From Catenovulum sediminis (lineage in GTDB: Bacteria; Pseudomonadota; Gammaproteobacteria; Enterobacterales; Alteromonadaceae): DNA of 64,000 nt. The position numbers and the translations under genes were made by a program. Position 1 is the stretch's first letter, and every line of letters starts with the position of its first letter. Location of the stretch: assembly GCF_040270295.1 (NCBI RefSeq), contig NZ_JBELOE010000265.1. The stretch is one strand, 5' to 3'. The notes beneath the pieces were generated by a model. The model saw only the letters and a program-made list of their open reading frames with translations, was not told where the DNA came from and did no database searches. Below, one piece after another: positions 43,673 through 52,138 of this stretch.

Positions 43673-45788
43673 TAGAAGTTTGATAACTATGTTTTGGCTC
43701 TTTTGCAAGCAGCTCAAGCGCAATTGCCAGAGTAATACAGACACCCGATTTGGGTTGTGTATCGATTTGTACCTGTGCGCCTATTTCTATTGCTCTTTCT
43801 GTTAAATTGTTTAAACCCCAGCCTTTATTAACCTGTGTGAGATCAAATCCACAGCCATTGTCTTTTACCTGAATCCACAATTGCTGATTTTTAATAGAAG
43901 CAGACATATCAAGTTGTGAAGCTTTAGCATGCCTTGCGCAATTGTGAATCACCTCTTTGAAAAACAGGGTTAAATGTCGTTTAACCGCTAATGAAACTTT
44001 AATATTTGGACAGTTTTGCGGCAATGATTTATTTAAAATCACACCACGTAATACTCTCTCGGCGCGTTCAAACAGAGAATTTAGCAAGACAGGCAGTGAA
44101 ATGGCTTTTCCATCACTATGCCAAATCACTTCTCGCAAGGATGCATTTGCTTCTCTGGCCATCAGTGACAAATCATTTAACTCGTCAGAAATGGCAGAAT
44201 CTGTATAACTCGCCGCTAACTCGTCTACTAATAATGTCATACTCCCCAAATTGCTGCCAACTTCGTCGTGAAGATCACGGTTAATGCGATTTCCTTGTTT
44301 TACCAGTAGTTGTTGTCGATGTGCGCGTTGTGCCAACAAAACCCCAGCAACCAGCAGCAATACCACCAATAATATGCAGGCCGCAATAATTTTTGCTAAT
44401 AACCATTCCCAATAATCATGTGCTAAGGCCAATTCATTTTTAACCTCATTTAGCTGATAATCAAGTGGGCGTCGTTGTGCTAATCCCATTATCCAATCGC
44501 GCTCGGCAACTATTTCTCGCCCCCAGCTGATACCGTCAAACAACAAAGACAACTGTGCTTGATAGGCTGTCGGAAAGCCCTTTGCGCTGGCTTTGATTTC
44601 TGTGTTTATTAACTTACCTGTCGCATCATAAATGGCGATTTCGCCCAAACCTAAAATTCGATACTGGTTAATTTGCTGCAGCTCTGTCATTTTAATACGG
44701 ATATAACGTGTCGGAATGGGATGATGGCGGACTGAAAAAAGAGTACCGAATTTGTCTCCGCGCGAAGTTGGTTTCATGGTGTTTGCGTCTTTAAAATCAA
44801 GCTTGTCAGATATCTCAACCTGAATATCGTCAGGAAAACCAAAATCAGGTAATAGAATGTCACTGCGTGCTTTTGCCGGCCAAAAATCAATACGACTGAT
44901 ATGCTGCACTCGGCCCAAATCAAGTTGAATTTCAACCTCTTCATCTAGTAATTGCTGTTTGGGAATAATCCGTAAATCTTGACTGCCTATAACCTGCTCT
45001 TTAATTGGAAAACCCAAACCTGTGTCTAAATCGGTTAAATAAGATACGTCCCACTTATCTGCCTGCTGATAACTGCTGGATACAAAAACCTGCGTTTGGT
45101 TTGAATGCGCTATATTTTCGAATATGCCGGTTTCATTGTCATATGCCCAAATAAAAATTTCACCTAAAGCAAAGTGCGTATTTGTTCTGCTTGTCGTATT
45201 TGTCCTGCTTGTATTGGGGACTGTTATTTTTAGCCGCGTCGATTTGCGGTCAATGTTGTTAAAAAATACAGGGTAAGCCCCCGGATCAGGAAAATCTTGT
45301 TCCATCCAGTTTATAATTTCTTCAAACTGACCTGTCATTGGCTTTTCAATTTCTATCTTAAAATTATCCGGAAATGCATAGCTTCCACCATAAGGTTTTA
45401 GCGGGTTAAAGGCCGGCACCAAAGCCATAGATTGAATGATAAAAGGCCGTTCAAAGGTAAATTCAATTTGATGAAACTGGGTATCCGCTAAACTTTGATG
45501 TAAGTTAATCGCAGAGTGATAACCTAGGCTATTATCTGAAATGATCGGACAGTGCCTAGGTAGTTGTTCGATCTTTTTTGTCAGTTGCCCGCTTAACTGC
45601 TCAAGCTGTTGAATTCTGCTCACAGGCCAACTGGATAATTTGATTGCAGATTGTGATTGCTGGAGCTGCCATTGCGAGATATTTTTAGGATCAACAGGTT
45701 CAGCCAAACTGAAAAAGCTGACGAACAACACCAATACAGCAAAAGCCAGCGGGCAGCCCATTGATAAACCTAAAAATACTCTACTCAT
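43665..45788 (-). CDS. Sensor histidine kinase with two discoidin-like periplasmic domains
   Basis: 707 residues. Signal peptide (about 10-30), two galactose-binding/F5-8C-like beta domains in the periplasm (about 75-215 and 230-395), one membrane helix (about 465-485), a HisKA_3 dimerisation helix with the phospho-His in 'RDLHDEVGSNLGSM', and a HATPase domain ('FFKEVIHNCARHA', 'DNGCGFDL', 'GWGLNNL'). Discoidin folds usually bind sugars, and the neighbouring glycosidase and transporter support sensing of a polysaccharide or oligosaccharide. An in-frame Thr-Ser-Arg-Thr-Asn repeat lies near residue 197. Confidence 0.85.
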   Translation of the reverse strand: MSRVFLGLSMGCPLAFAVLVLFVSFFSLAEPVDPKNISQWQLQQSQSAIKLSSWPVSRIQQLEQLSGQLTKKIEQLPRHCPIISDNSLGYHSAINLHQSLADTQFHQIEFTFERPFIIQSMALVPAFNPLKPYGGSYAFPDNFKIEIEKPMTGQFEEIINWMEQDFPDPGAYPVFFNNIDRKSTRLKITVPNTSRTNTTSRTNTHFALGEIFIWAYDNETGIFENIAHSNQTQVFVSSSYQQADKWDVSYLTDLDTGLGFPIKEQVIGSQDLRIIPKQQLLDEEVEIQLDLGRVQHISRIDFWPAKARSDILLPDFGFPDDIQVEISDKLDFKDANTMKPTSRGDKFGTLFSVRHHPIPTRYIRIKMTELQQINQYRILGLGEIAIYDATGKLINTEIKASAKGFPTAYQAQLSLLFDGISWGREIVAERDWIMGLAQRRPLDYQLNEVKNELALAHDYWEWLLAKIIAACILLVVLLLVAGVLLAQRAHRQQLLVKQGNRINRDLHDEVGSNLGSMTLLVDELAASYTDSAISDELNDLSLMAREANASLREVIWHSDGKAISLPVLLNSLFERAERVLRGVILNKSLPQNCPNIKVSLAVKRHLTLFFKEVIHNCARHAKASQLDMSASIKNQQLWIQVKDNGCGFDLTQVNKGWGLNNLTERAIEIGAQVQIDTQPKSGVCITLAIALELLAKEPKHSYQTSNE

Positions 45789-45802
45789 TTTGCTATCTTA
45801 AT

Positions 45803-46912
45803 TTAATGTTTTAACGGTATAAAAACTGAGTGCGTATCACCATCAGGCATCTTAATGCCTGCAGTCATTACCACGGGTTTACCGTTTTCTAAATATATTC
45901 CGGGCCGTTCAAAGCGATGCACTTCAACTAAGCGTCCATCAGTAGTTTTATAAGATTTGTCAGATACTTTATAGTGTTTCGCACGCTGCCAATTTAACCC
46001 GTCGGTAGATGTAATCATGCCCATATAGCCAAATGCATGATACAAAGAATAATAACGTTTACGCTCGGCATCATACCAAACTTCGGGATCTTCCGAATTA
46101 TAGTCTTTAACAACAGGTTTTGGCTGCATTTTCCAAGGACCCAGCGGATGATCGGCTAGCAACACAGCTTGCATGCGTATAATCTCATCCCGCTTTTGGT
46201 CTGGTTGATCACCTCGGATAATCATCAAATATCCACCATCAGGCCGTTTGGTGACTGAAGTATTATTCGACATATTCGCAATTGGAAACTCGGGCTCAAA
46301 TAATGGTTTATCAAATCGTTTCCAAGGACCTTCTACGCTATCAGCAACGGCAACACCGATACGCTGGTTTAACCGCATCATTCCTCTAAGGTTATCCGGC
46401 TTCCATCTTGAACGGCGTACTTCTTCCAGTTGAGCTGGTGTTAATTTCATGTCGCCCGAGTTCGTTGACATATAATAGAGGTAATATTTGCCATCAAATT
46501 TATATATTTTATGGCAATGCACTGTGTATTGATCCCAGTGACCATCTCCTCTGGCTTCTAACGCAACTTGAACATGTTCCCACGGTCCGGTTGGGCTGTC
46601 TGATACCGCTCGAGATACTCGCCCGTCCGTCAGCCAAGAGAAAAAGCCATGTTTTCTTGGCATTTGATCATAAAATAAGTGGTAACGGCCATCATCACCT
46701 TTAACGATACTTGAACCCCAATTATAGTATTCTTTGTCATAGAATATATTATCTTGCGAAACAGCCTGCATCGCTTCGGTTAAGTTGTAATTGTCTGTGC
46801 TTTTTATTTCGTTTGCTTGTATTGAAAGCGAGACGGCCATCAGCAGCATCGTTAAACATTGCAAAATAGTTTGCATAGAGATTAACTTAAAGTTTTTAGT
46901 TTTTTTCATCAT
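45803..46912 (-). CDS. Secreted five-bladed beta-propeller glycoside hydrolase (GH43/GH117-like)
   Basis: 369 residues. Signal peptide ending 'AVSLSIQA', then repeated propeller-blade motifs: 'YYNWGSSIVKGDDGRYHLFYDQM', 'HKIYKFDGKYYLYYMSTN', 'SVTKRPDGGYLMIIRG', 'DPEVWYDAERKRYYSLYHA'. This is the clan F type fold shared by GH43, GH32, GH62 and GH117; the family number cannot be settled by eye. The 'SEDPEVWYD' segment is a candidate for an active-site acid. Confidence 0.75.
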   Translation of the reverse strand: MMKKTKNFKLISMQTILQCLTMLLMAVSLSIQANEIKSTDNYNLTEAMQAVSQDNIFYDKEYYNWGSSIVKGDDGRYHLFYDQMPRKHGFFSWLTDGRVSRAVSDSPTGPWEHVQVALEARGDGHWDQYTVHCHKIYKFDGKYYLYYMSTNSGDMKLTPAQLEEVRRSRWKPDNLRGMMRLNQRIGVAVADSVEGPWKRFDKPLFEPEFPIANMSNNTSVTKRPDGGYLMIIRGDQPDQKRDEIIRMQAVLLADHPLGPWKMQPKPVVKDYNSEDPEVWYDAERKRYYSLYHAFGYMGMITSTDGLNWQRAKHYKVSDKSYKTTDGRLVEVHRFERPGIYLENGKPVVMTAGIKMPDGDTHSVFIPLKH

Positions 46913-46968
46913 TTGTAATTCCAGTTTAATAACTATTTAGCGCCTGTTAGCGTTGGTTAACATGCAAA

Positions 46969-48348
46969 TTAACTCACTTCAGGTTGTTGTGCTGGCGTGA
47001 TTTCCGGCCGTTCCTGTTCAGATTTTTCGTGCCGTTTACCAATATAAAAACCTAACAAACCCCACATTGCAGCGACGAACGCCCCCGTGATAATTTTTTC
47101 TGGCACGCTAAAACCTAAGTAGCCGTCGCCAATAAATGCAATTAACCAGATCCAAAACACATCCCCACCCCGATAAACGGCAATATCAATGATAGGTTTA
47201 CTTTTAAACCGCGCCTCTTTGTCAACTCCGGTAAACAAAACCTCACGCGCGGGCCTGACAATCGCGTAGTTTCCGGCTCGGCGAACAACAACCAAGATCA
47301 ACACAAACAAAATGGCCGGATTGGCACTGAGCAATAACATTAAACCAGCGACTGCGAATGGGACAAAAGACAAACTGGCCGAAATACCAAACTTTTGAAA
47401 TATCCGGTTTGACACAAACAGCCCCAATAGAATGGTCAGTGTATTGGTCACTAACTCGAGACTGCCTAACATTTGCTTTCTTTCTGTGCGACTAAAGTCA
47501 GCCAAAACATCACTTTGAGTCGTATAAAAAAATGCACTTACGCCCGTTAGAAAAAAGATAAAACCCGCGATGCCTAATAACTTTTTATGCGTGATTAATT
47601 CTCTAATGCCGGTAAAAGGGTTGGCTTGCAATTGTTCGGATACAGCGACATTGGGGTTTGATGTTTGATGCAATGAATCAAAGTGACGATTCAAAATAGT
47701 GATAATAGGTAAACTTAACAAAAGTACGACACTGGTGACGACCAACACATTTTCAATGCTCATTGTTTCAGCCAGCAAAATGACACTGAGTGGGCCACAA
47801 ATCGCGCCTGCACTTGCCCCTGTATTAATAAAACTAAATACGCGCTTACTTTGCAGTTTGCTGTAATGTTGCGAAACAAAACTCCAAAATACAGATATAT
47901 GAAACAAACTAAATACACTGGTCCAAACGTAAAATACCTTGCCTAAAAACGATACATTTACCCCTAATTTATAGGCTGAAAAAATCAGCATAAAACTCAA
48001 TGCAAATGCAACAAACACAGCCGGAACCAATTTTCTAATTGCCACTTTTGAAGCGCAGTAGTTGTAAATAAAAACGGCAATCGTTGCGAAAATAAAAGTG
48101 TAGGTCCACTGAGTCGCACGACTGACGTCCCCCCAGTCACTGGGTAATGCATCTCTTACCGGTTTTAAAATCATGTAAGAAGTCATCAGCAAAAAAATAA
48201 ACAAGAACGAAAGCAAAGCCCCTTTCATTTCACAAGGTTCTATTTGTGTTAAACGGTTAAATAAACCTTTATTGCTTAGCTCTGGGTTTTGATCTGAGTT
48301 TTGATCTGGGTTTTGATCTGAGCTTTGAGTTGAATTTGGAATAGACAT
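46969..48348 (-). CDS. MFS-like transporter of the ADP/ATP-carrier (NTP/NDP exchange) group
   Basis: 459 residues from the ATG at 48348 (the frame is open further upstream to 48384), four bases after the SDR stop. An N-terminal Gln/Asp/Asn/Pro repeat ('SDQNPDQNSDQNPE', encoded by 12-base repeats) is followed by about 11-12 membrane helices. The first helix carries 'MILKPVRDALPSDWG', the motif shared with nucleotide transporter-like MFS proteins. The substrate is unknown; in this operon a sugar or nucleoside-like compound is plausible. Confidence 0.75.
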   Translation of the reverse strand: MSIPNSTQSSDQNPDQNSDQNPELSNKGLFNRLTQIEPCEMKGALLSFLFIFLLMTSYMILKPVRDALPSDWGDVSRATQWTYTFIFATIAVFIYNYCASKVAIRKLVPAVFVAFALSFMLIFSAYKLGVNVSFLGKVFYVWTSVFSLFHISVFWSFVSQHYSKLQSKRVFSFINTGASAGAICGPLSVILLAETMSIENVLVVTSVVLLLSLPIITILNRHFDSLHQTSNPNVAVSEQLQANPFTGIRELITHKKLLGIAGFIFFLTGVSAFFYTTQSDVLADFSRTERKQMLGSLELVTNTLTILLGLFVSNRIFQKFGISASLSFVPFAVAGLMLLLSANPAILFVLILVVVRRAGNYAIVRPAREVLFTGVDKEARFKSKPIIDIAVYRGGDVFWIWLIAFIGDGYLGFSVPEKIITGAFVAAMWGLLGFYIGKRHEKSEQERPEITPAQQPEVS

Positions 48349-48352
48349 AGCA

Positions 48353-49150
48353 TTACCACTTAATCGAAAAACCTGAATACCCAACGAAACTGCCGGTATC
48401 CTCCAGACTTAATCCAGTTATCACTTTGTGAGCTTTACCCATCGAAAAATCAGGTTGTAACTTGCCACTCTCACCACCCATGCGCGTTTTATTGTGTCCG
48501 GGTGCTAAAGCAATGACAGCGATTTGATAAGCTTTTAAGTCTTTAGAAAGATCAACTGTGATTTTATTAAGCGCAGTTTTAGTTGGATCATACGAATAGA
48601 TACCGGGCACATTCGGTCTGTCTACTATCCCGCCATGAGAGGATATATTAACGACTTTTTTCACGTCGCTTTTAGCCAATAATAAATTCGGTAATAACGC
48701 GCGCGTCACCATGACAGGCCCAATCACATTAACATTGTAGGTATACAAAAAATCTTTTCGGGACGTATTTTTAAAAGATTCCAGCCCCCTATCTAAGCTC
48801 GCAATATAGCCAGCGTTATTGACAAGAATGTCGATAGGAACGCCTTTAAGGGATTGTGCTAAAGCCGCGATTGAATCGTCGTCGACCACATCAAGCTGCT
48901 CAACCTGAGCACCGGTATTTTTTAATTCGGCTGCTCTTTGTGGTTTTCGAGCCGTACCGATTACATGATAACCATCCGCGATAAAATGTTTGCTCAGCGC
49001 CAGACCCAATCCACGATTTGCACCGGTAATTAAGACTGTCCCTTTATTTTGATTTTGCCTGACTTGCTTGTTCGCTTCATTGCTATATGCAGCCGGCATA
49101 TTGAGCAATGAAAAAGTGAATATAAGTTTAATAATGATATTTTTATACAT
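48353..49150 (-). CDS. Short-chain dehydrogenase with an N-terminal signal peptide
   Basis: 265 residues from the ATG at 49150 (GGGGG nine bases upstream; the longer frame to 49192 lacks such a site). Residues 1-25 are a hydrophobic signal-like segment ('IIKLIFTFSLLNMPAAYS'), followed by a full Rossmann domain: 'LITGANRGLGLALS', 'NNAGY', 'VNISSHGG' and the catalytic Tyr-x3-Lys ('YDPTK'). NAD(P)-dependent SDRs normally stay in the cytoplasm, so export would be unusual. First gene of the operon. Confidence 0.82.
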   Translation of the reverse strand: MYKNIIIKLIFTFSLLNMPAAYSNEANKQVRQNQNKGTVLITGANRGLGLALSKHFIADGYHVIGTARKPQRAAELKNTGAQVEQLDVVDDDSIAALAQSLKGVPIDILVNNAGYIASLDRGLESFKNTSRKDFLYTYNVNVIGPVMVTRALLPNLLLAKSDVKKVVNISSHGGIVDRPNVPGIYSYDPTKTALNKITVDLSKDLKAYQIAVIALAPGHNKTRMGGESGKLQPDFSMGKAHKVITGLSLEDTGSFVGYSGFSIKW

Positions 49151-49413
49151 GAGATTGAACCCCCAACATTGTTTACAAAAATCTATTAACAAAATTATAT
49201 CGATAAAACAAAATTCGAATAGTCGGGTAAATCAACGACAAAATTAAATAAAAACTAAAAACTAAAAAATCGTGAATACAAGAGTGAATATAAAATTGAA
49301 TGCAAGAGTGAATACAACAGCTGTTATGAAATGCAGAAAAGTCAGGTATGCAGAAATTTGCACAGTCTATTGTATCAGGCAGAATTTATTCAGGTGTCTC
49401 TAAATGGTTTGGA
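49151..49413. other. AT-rich intergenic region with short tandem repeats
   Basis: Between the SDR start and the RES stop. 49253-49318 holds repeated AAAACT units and then four imperfect repeats built on 'GTGAATACAAGA'. I see no gene in it. Confidence 0.5.
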
Positions 49414-50097
49414 TTATTTAATCTGGCTTACAAGCAAAACATGCTCTATTTTTTGTTTTTTGCCACTCCACACGTATTTGTAGTGACCACTTTGTACTGG
49501 GATAGTGACTGTTTTAGGTTTAAATGCGGCAACACATTCTCCTCCTTTATCACGCACACTGTTGTACAACAAACCGTGACTCCCCATGGCTCTGAGTTCT
49601 TTCGCAAAACTTTGTGGTGCACTGTAATCGTCGGTATGTAGATAAGAAAATGCTTCCCCTCTAATATCATGTAAAGCCAAAGCGACCTTATTCACGTAAC
49701 AGCGCATCGTCAGTTCAGTGTCTGGCTCTTTGGTCGCCCTTAAAAACTTTTCACGATGATAAATAGTTTCCGCAAAAGCGGTATTTAAATCACGAGCGCC
49801 GTAATAAACCCCGTACGTTTTACCATCTGAAAAGCGGCTGGCCACAGATATATGGGTGAAGGCTGCCATTACCGGCGTTGAGCCTGCCCCACATATTCGC
49901 TCCTCTGCAGGAACCCGTGCCAGATCACCCACTTCTTCGCGCAATCTATCATTGGTTAATGCTTCTATCGCCCACACTATTTCCAATTCTTCTGGCTCAG
50001 CAACATTTTCAAACAAATCGATTGGCGGGAAATGACTCGGCACCAGCCTGTATAATTTATCCCAATCAGGCAGTAACGTTTTAACCGCGTTGTGCAT
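49414..50097 (-). CDS. RES-domain toxin
   Basis: 227 residues. The three residues that name the family are visible: Arg in 'SRFSDGKTYGVYYGARD', Glu in 'TAFAETIYHREKF' and Ser in 'GLLYNSVRDKGG'. Known RES toxins degrade or modify NAD+. The start overlaps the antitoxin gene by 17 bases, the normal order (antitoxin first) for this family. Confidence 0.9.
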   Translation of the reverse strand: MHNAVKTLLPDWDKLYRLVPSHFPPIDLFENVAEPEELEIVWAIEALTNDRLREEVGDLARVPAEERICGAGSTPVMAAFTHISVASRFSDGKTYGVYYGARDLNTAFAETIYHREKFLRATKEPDTELTMRCYVNKVALALHDIRGEAFSYLHTDDYSAPQSFAKELRAMGSHGLLYNSVRDKGGECVAAFKPKTVTIPVQSGHYKYVWSGKKQKIEHVLLVSQIK

Positions 50098-50470
50098 CTA
50101 AATATCTCCGCAGATCAATTAAATGAACCATGCTGCCTTTGAGTATAAAAGATAATGCAGACTCACCATTAAAAGCGGTATTGGGTTTATGCGGCCAGGC
50201 GTCTGCCTGTTCCCGAGTGGGAAATAAAATACCGAGCGCTTTATAAATGCCCATTATGTATGAAATGCGCTCTAAGGTATCTGCTGAAAGACTTGATATT
50301 TTACCTTTTTTCCAGTTGTAAAAAGTGGACTCGGCGGGTTTGCCAAGCAAGGTAATTTGATCTTTTGCGCGAACATGCCAAGCGTCCATGATGTTAAAAA
50401 AGACAGAAAGTGCAACTTGCGCGGTTTTTTCCGGATTTTGCGCCAACACATGTTTTTTTAATGCAGACAT
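50081..50470 (-). CDS. Xre/MbcA/ParS-type antitoxin (DUF2384)
   Basis: 129 residues: an N-terminal helix-turn-helix-like region ('ESTFYNWKKGKISSLSADTLERI') and the C-terminal MbcA/ParS toxin-binding domain ('PNTAFNGESALSFILKGSMVHLIDLRRYLDA'). It neutralises the adjacent RES toxin and probably represses its own promoter. Confidence 0.9.
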   Translation of the reverse strand: MSALKKHVLAQNPEKTAQVALSVFFNIMDAWHVRAKDQITLLGKPAESTFYNWKKGKISSLSADTLERISYIMGIYKALGILFPTREQADAWPHKPNTAFNGESALSFILKGSMVHLIDLRRYLDAQRG

Positions 50471-50501
50471 GATTTCACCCCATTAAATAATGCCTAATCA
50501 C

Positions 50502-50530
50502 AGAATACTCCACAAATAAAGAACATTCAA
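50502..50530 (-). promoter_or_regulatory. Putative promoter of the toxin-antitoxin pair
   Basis: On the minus strand TTGAAT, 17 bases, TATTCT, ending about 32 bases before the antitoxin ATG. GGGGTGA serves as ribosome site. Confidence 0.5.
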
Positions 50531-50656
50531 ATAAAACACCAAAAATGGAGCACTTTAGATTGCGGAAAATAGAAGGTCGTCTAATGCACTTTACATGCGC
50601 TACTTTGCATTAGCTACTTTGCATAAAGCATTAAGTAAGTAGAGCAAGGCTGAAAA

Positions 50657-51082
50657 TTAATTCGCTTTCGGGCATTTTGCTGTATCAACATCTATGGCAG
50701 CAACCTGCTTACCCGTTTGATCAAAATAGGTATACGAAACCACAACTTTATTATTAACAAAATAAACCATGTCACGGTTAGTACAAGTGTTGTTGGTCAC
50801 CTGCTCTGTCATAATATCGGTAAACGTTTCAACATCTAAATTTTCAACTGCATAATTTACCAATGTGTACTTATAGACAAAACGATTTTGATAAGCAAAT
50901 GAGCTATCTAAACGTGTTTCACTATCGACCATTAATGGCGTTGTTTGATTTAGCTCATTAGCAGCCTCTCTGAGCTCTTTTTGCAGATCTGCATAAGGGT
51001 TTTCCGGTGTGCTTTGGCAAGCACTTAATGCCAATATACAAAAAGTAGCAGAAGTCAGGTTTAATATCGTTTTCAAAGCCAT
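50657..51082 (-). CDS. Small lipoprotein, unknown function
   Basis: 141 residues. Lipobox 'LALSAC' (Cys about 22), a short helix, then a beta-rich domain with 'YKYTLVNYAVE' and a pair of Cys ('NNTCTNRDM' and 'TAKCPKA') that probably form a disulfide. Conserved-looking but not nameable. No operon partner: flanked by the toxin-antitoxin promoter region and apbE. Confidence 0.65.
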   Translation of the reverse strand: MALKTILNLTSATFCILALSACQSTPENPYADLQKELREAANELNQTTPLMVDSETRLDSSFAYQNRFVYKYTLVNYAVENLDVETFTDIMTEQVTNNTCTNRDMVYFVNNKVVVSYTYFDQTGKQVAAIDVDTAKCPKAN

Positions 51083-51160
51083 TCCTTAGTAATTATTGTT
51101 AATGTTTAAACGGCTACTATAAAAACTAATCAGAATTTCGGCAAGTATTATGCAAATTGG

Positions 51161-52138
51161 TTAGAAATTTTGTAAACCGGAAGAAAAATGCATTCTAAGT
51201 TCAGGCGTGATCATCACAGCCTGATAATCAGGCATTGATTCAATCAAGTGCATACCCGCTTTTAAGCCCAAAACAAACAGAGTTGTTGACAGCGCATCTG
51301 TCATAACCGCATCTGACCCAATCACAGATACACTGACCAAACCGTTGGCTGAATGACCCGTTTTAGGATTAAGGATATGATGTACCCGCTCGCCGTTTTG
51401 TATAAAGTATCGCTCGTAATCACCAGAGGTTGATATGGCTTCATTTTTTAAAGGGAGCAACACGGCTTGTTTATTCTTTGCTCTGGGGTGTTGAATAGCC
51501 ACCGTCCATTCACGCCCTTGTTTATCACCCAATAACTGAGTATCACCACCGGCGCTGATCAAAGCGCTGGTCACGCCCTGCTGTTTTAAAATAGCAATAC
51601 AGTGTTTAACTGCATACCCTTTGGCAATACCGCCTAAATCAATTTTAATATTGGGGTTTAAAAAGCGAACCGTTTTTGTTGTATTATCTAACTGAATACT
51701 TTGGTAGTTTATTGAGGGTAAGTATTGTTGGATCTGCTGTTGGAGAGGTCTTTTTTTTGCTCGATAGTCGTACATAAATCCGACACTGGCAAATGAAATA
51801 TCAAAAGCACCTTGGCTAATATTTGCAACTTCTTGTGCTTTTATCAGCAACTGAAACAATTCAACGTTTGTTTCTATCGCTTGTTGATACGCCAGCCGGT
51901 TAATACGGCTAAGTTCGCTGTTGGGTTTGTAAGGACTCATAGATTGCTCAATACGAGTCATTTCATCTTTTACCTGCTGAATAAGTTGTTGCGCTCTTTT
52001 AGTATCCTGATGCCACAATTCGACTTGTGCCGTTGTGCCCATCACAGCAAAACTTTCGGTATGCCAATTAGCATAACTTAAACCGCTACAACCAACAGAG
52101 AACCCCAACAAACTTAACCACAGATAAATAGATTTCAT
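51161..52138 (-). CDS. apbE: FAD:protein FMN transferase (ApbE), lipoprotein
   Basis: 325 residues. Signal with lipobox-like 'GFSVGC'. ApbE motifs: 'IDLGGIAKGYAV', 'ALISAGGDTQLLG', 'AISTSGDYERYF', 'HILNPKTGHSANG' and 'VMTDALSTTLFVLG'. It attaches FMN to Thr residues of periplasmic proteins (e.g. Nqr/Rnf subunits). The ATG overlaps the HDOD stop by four bases. ApbE genes often lie next to DUF4266/DUF3570/TlpA genes; here those are about 20 kb away. Confidence 0.93.
   Translation of the reverse strand: MKSIYLWLSLLGFSVGCSGLSYANWHTESFAVMGTTAQVELWHQDTKRAQQLIQQVKDEMTRIEQSMSPYKPNSELSRINRLAYQQAIETNVELFQLLIKAQEVANISQGAFDISFASVGFMYDYRAKKRPLQQQIQQYLPSINYQSIQLDNTTKTVRFLNPNIKIDLGGIAKGYAVKHCIAILKQQGVTSALISAGGDTQLLGDKQGREWTVAIQHPRAKNKQAVLLPLKNEAISTSGDYERYFIQNGERVHHILNPKTGHSANGLVSVSVIGSDAVMTDALSTTLFVLGLKAGMHLIESMPDYQAVMITPELRMHFSSGLQNF

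Noticed and set aside
49348..49641. 97-residue plus-strand ORF opposite the RES toxin
   Set aside because: It overlaps the toxin C-terminus antisense and shows no family features or ribosome site.
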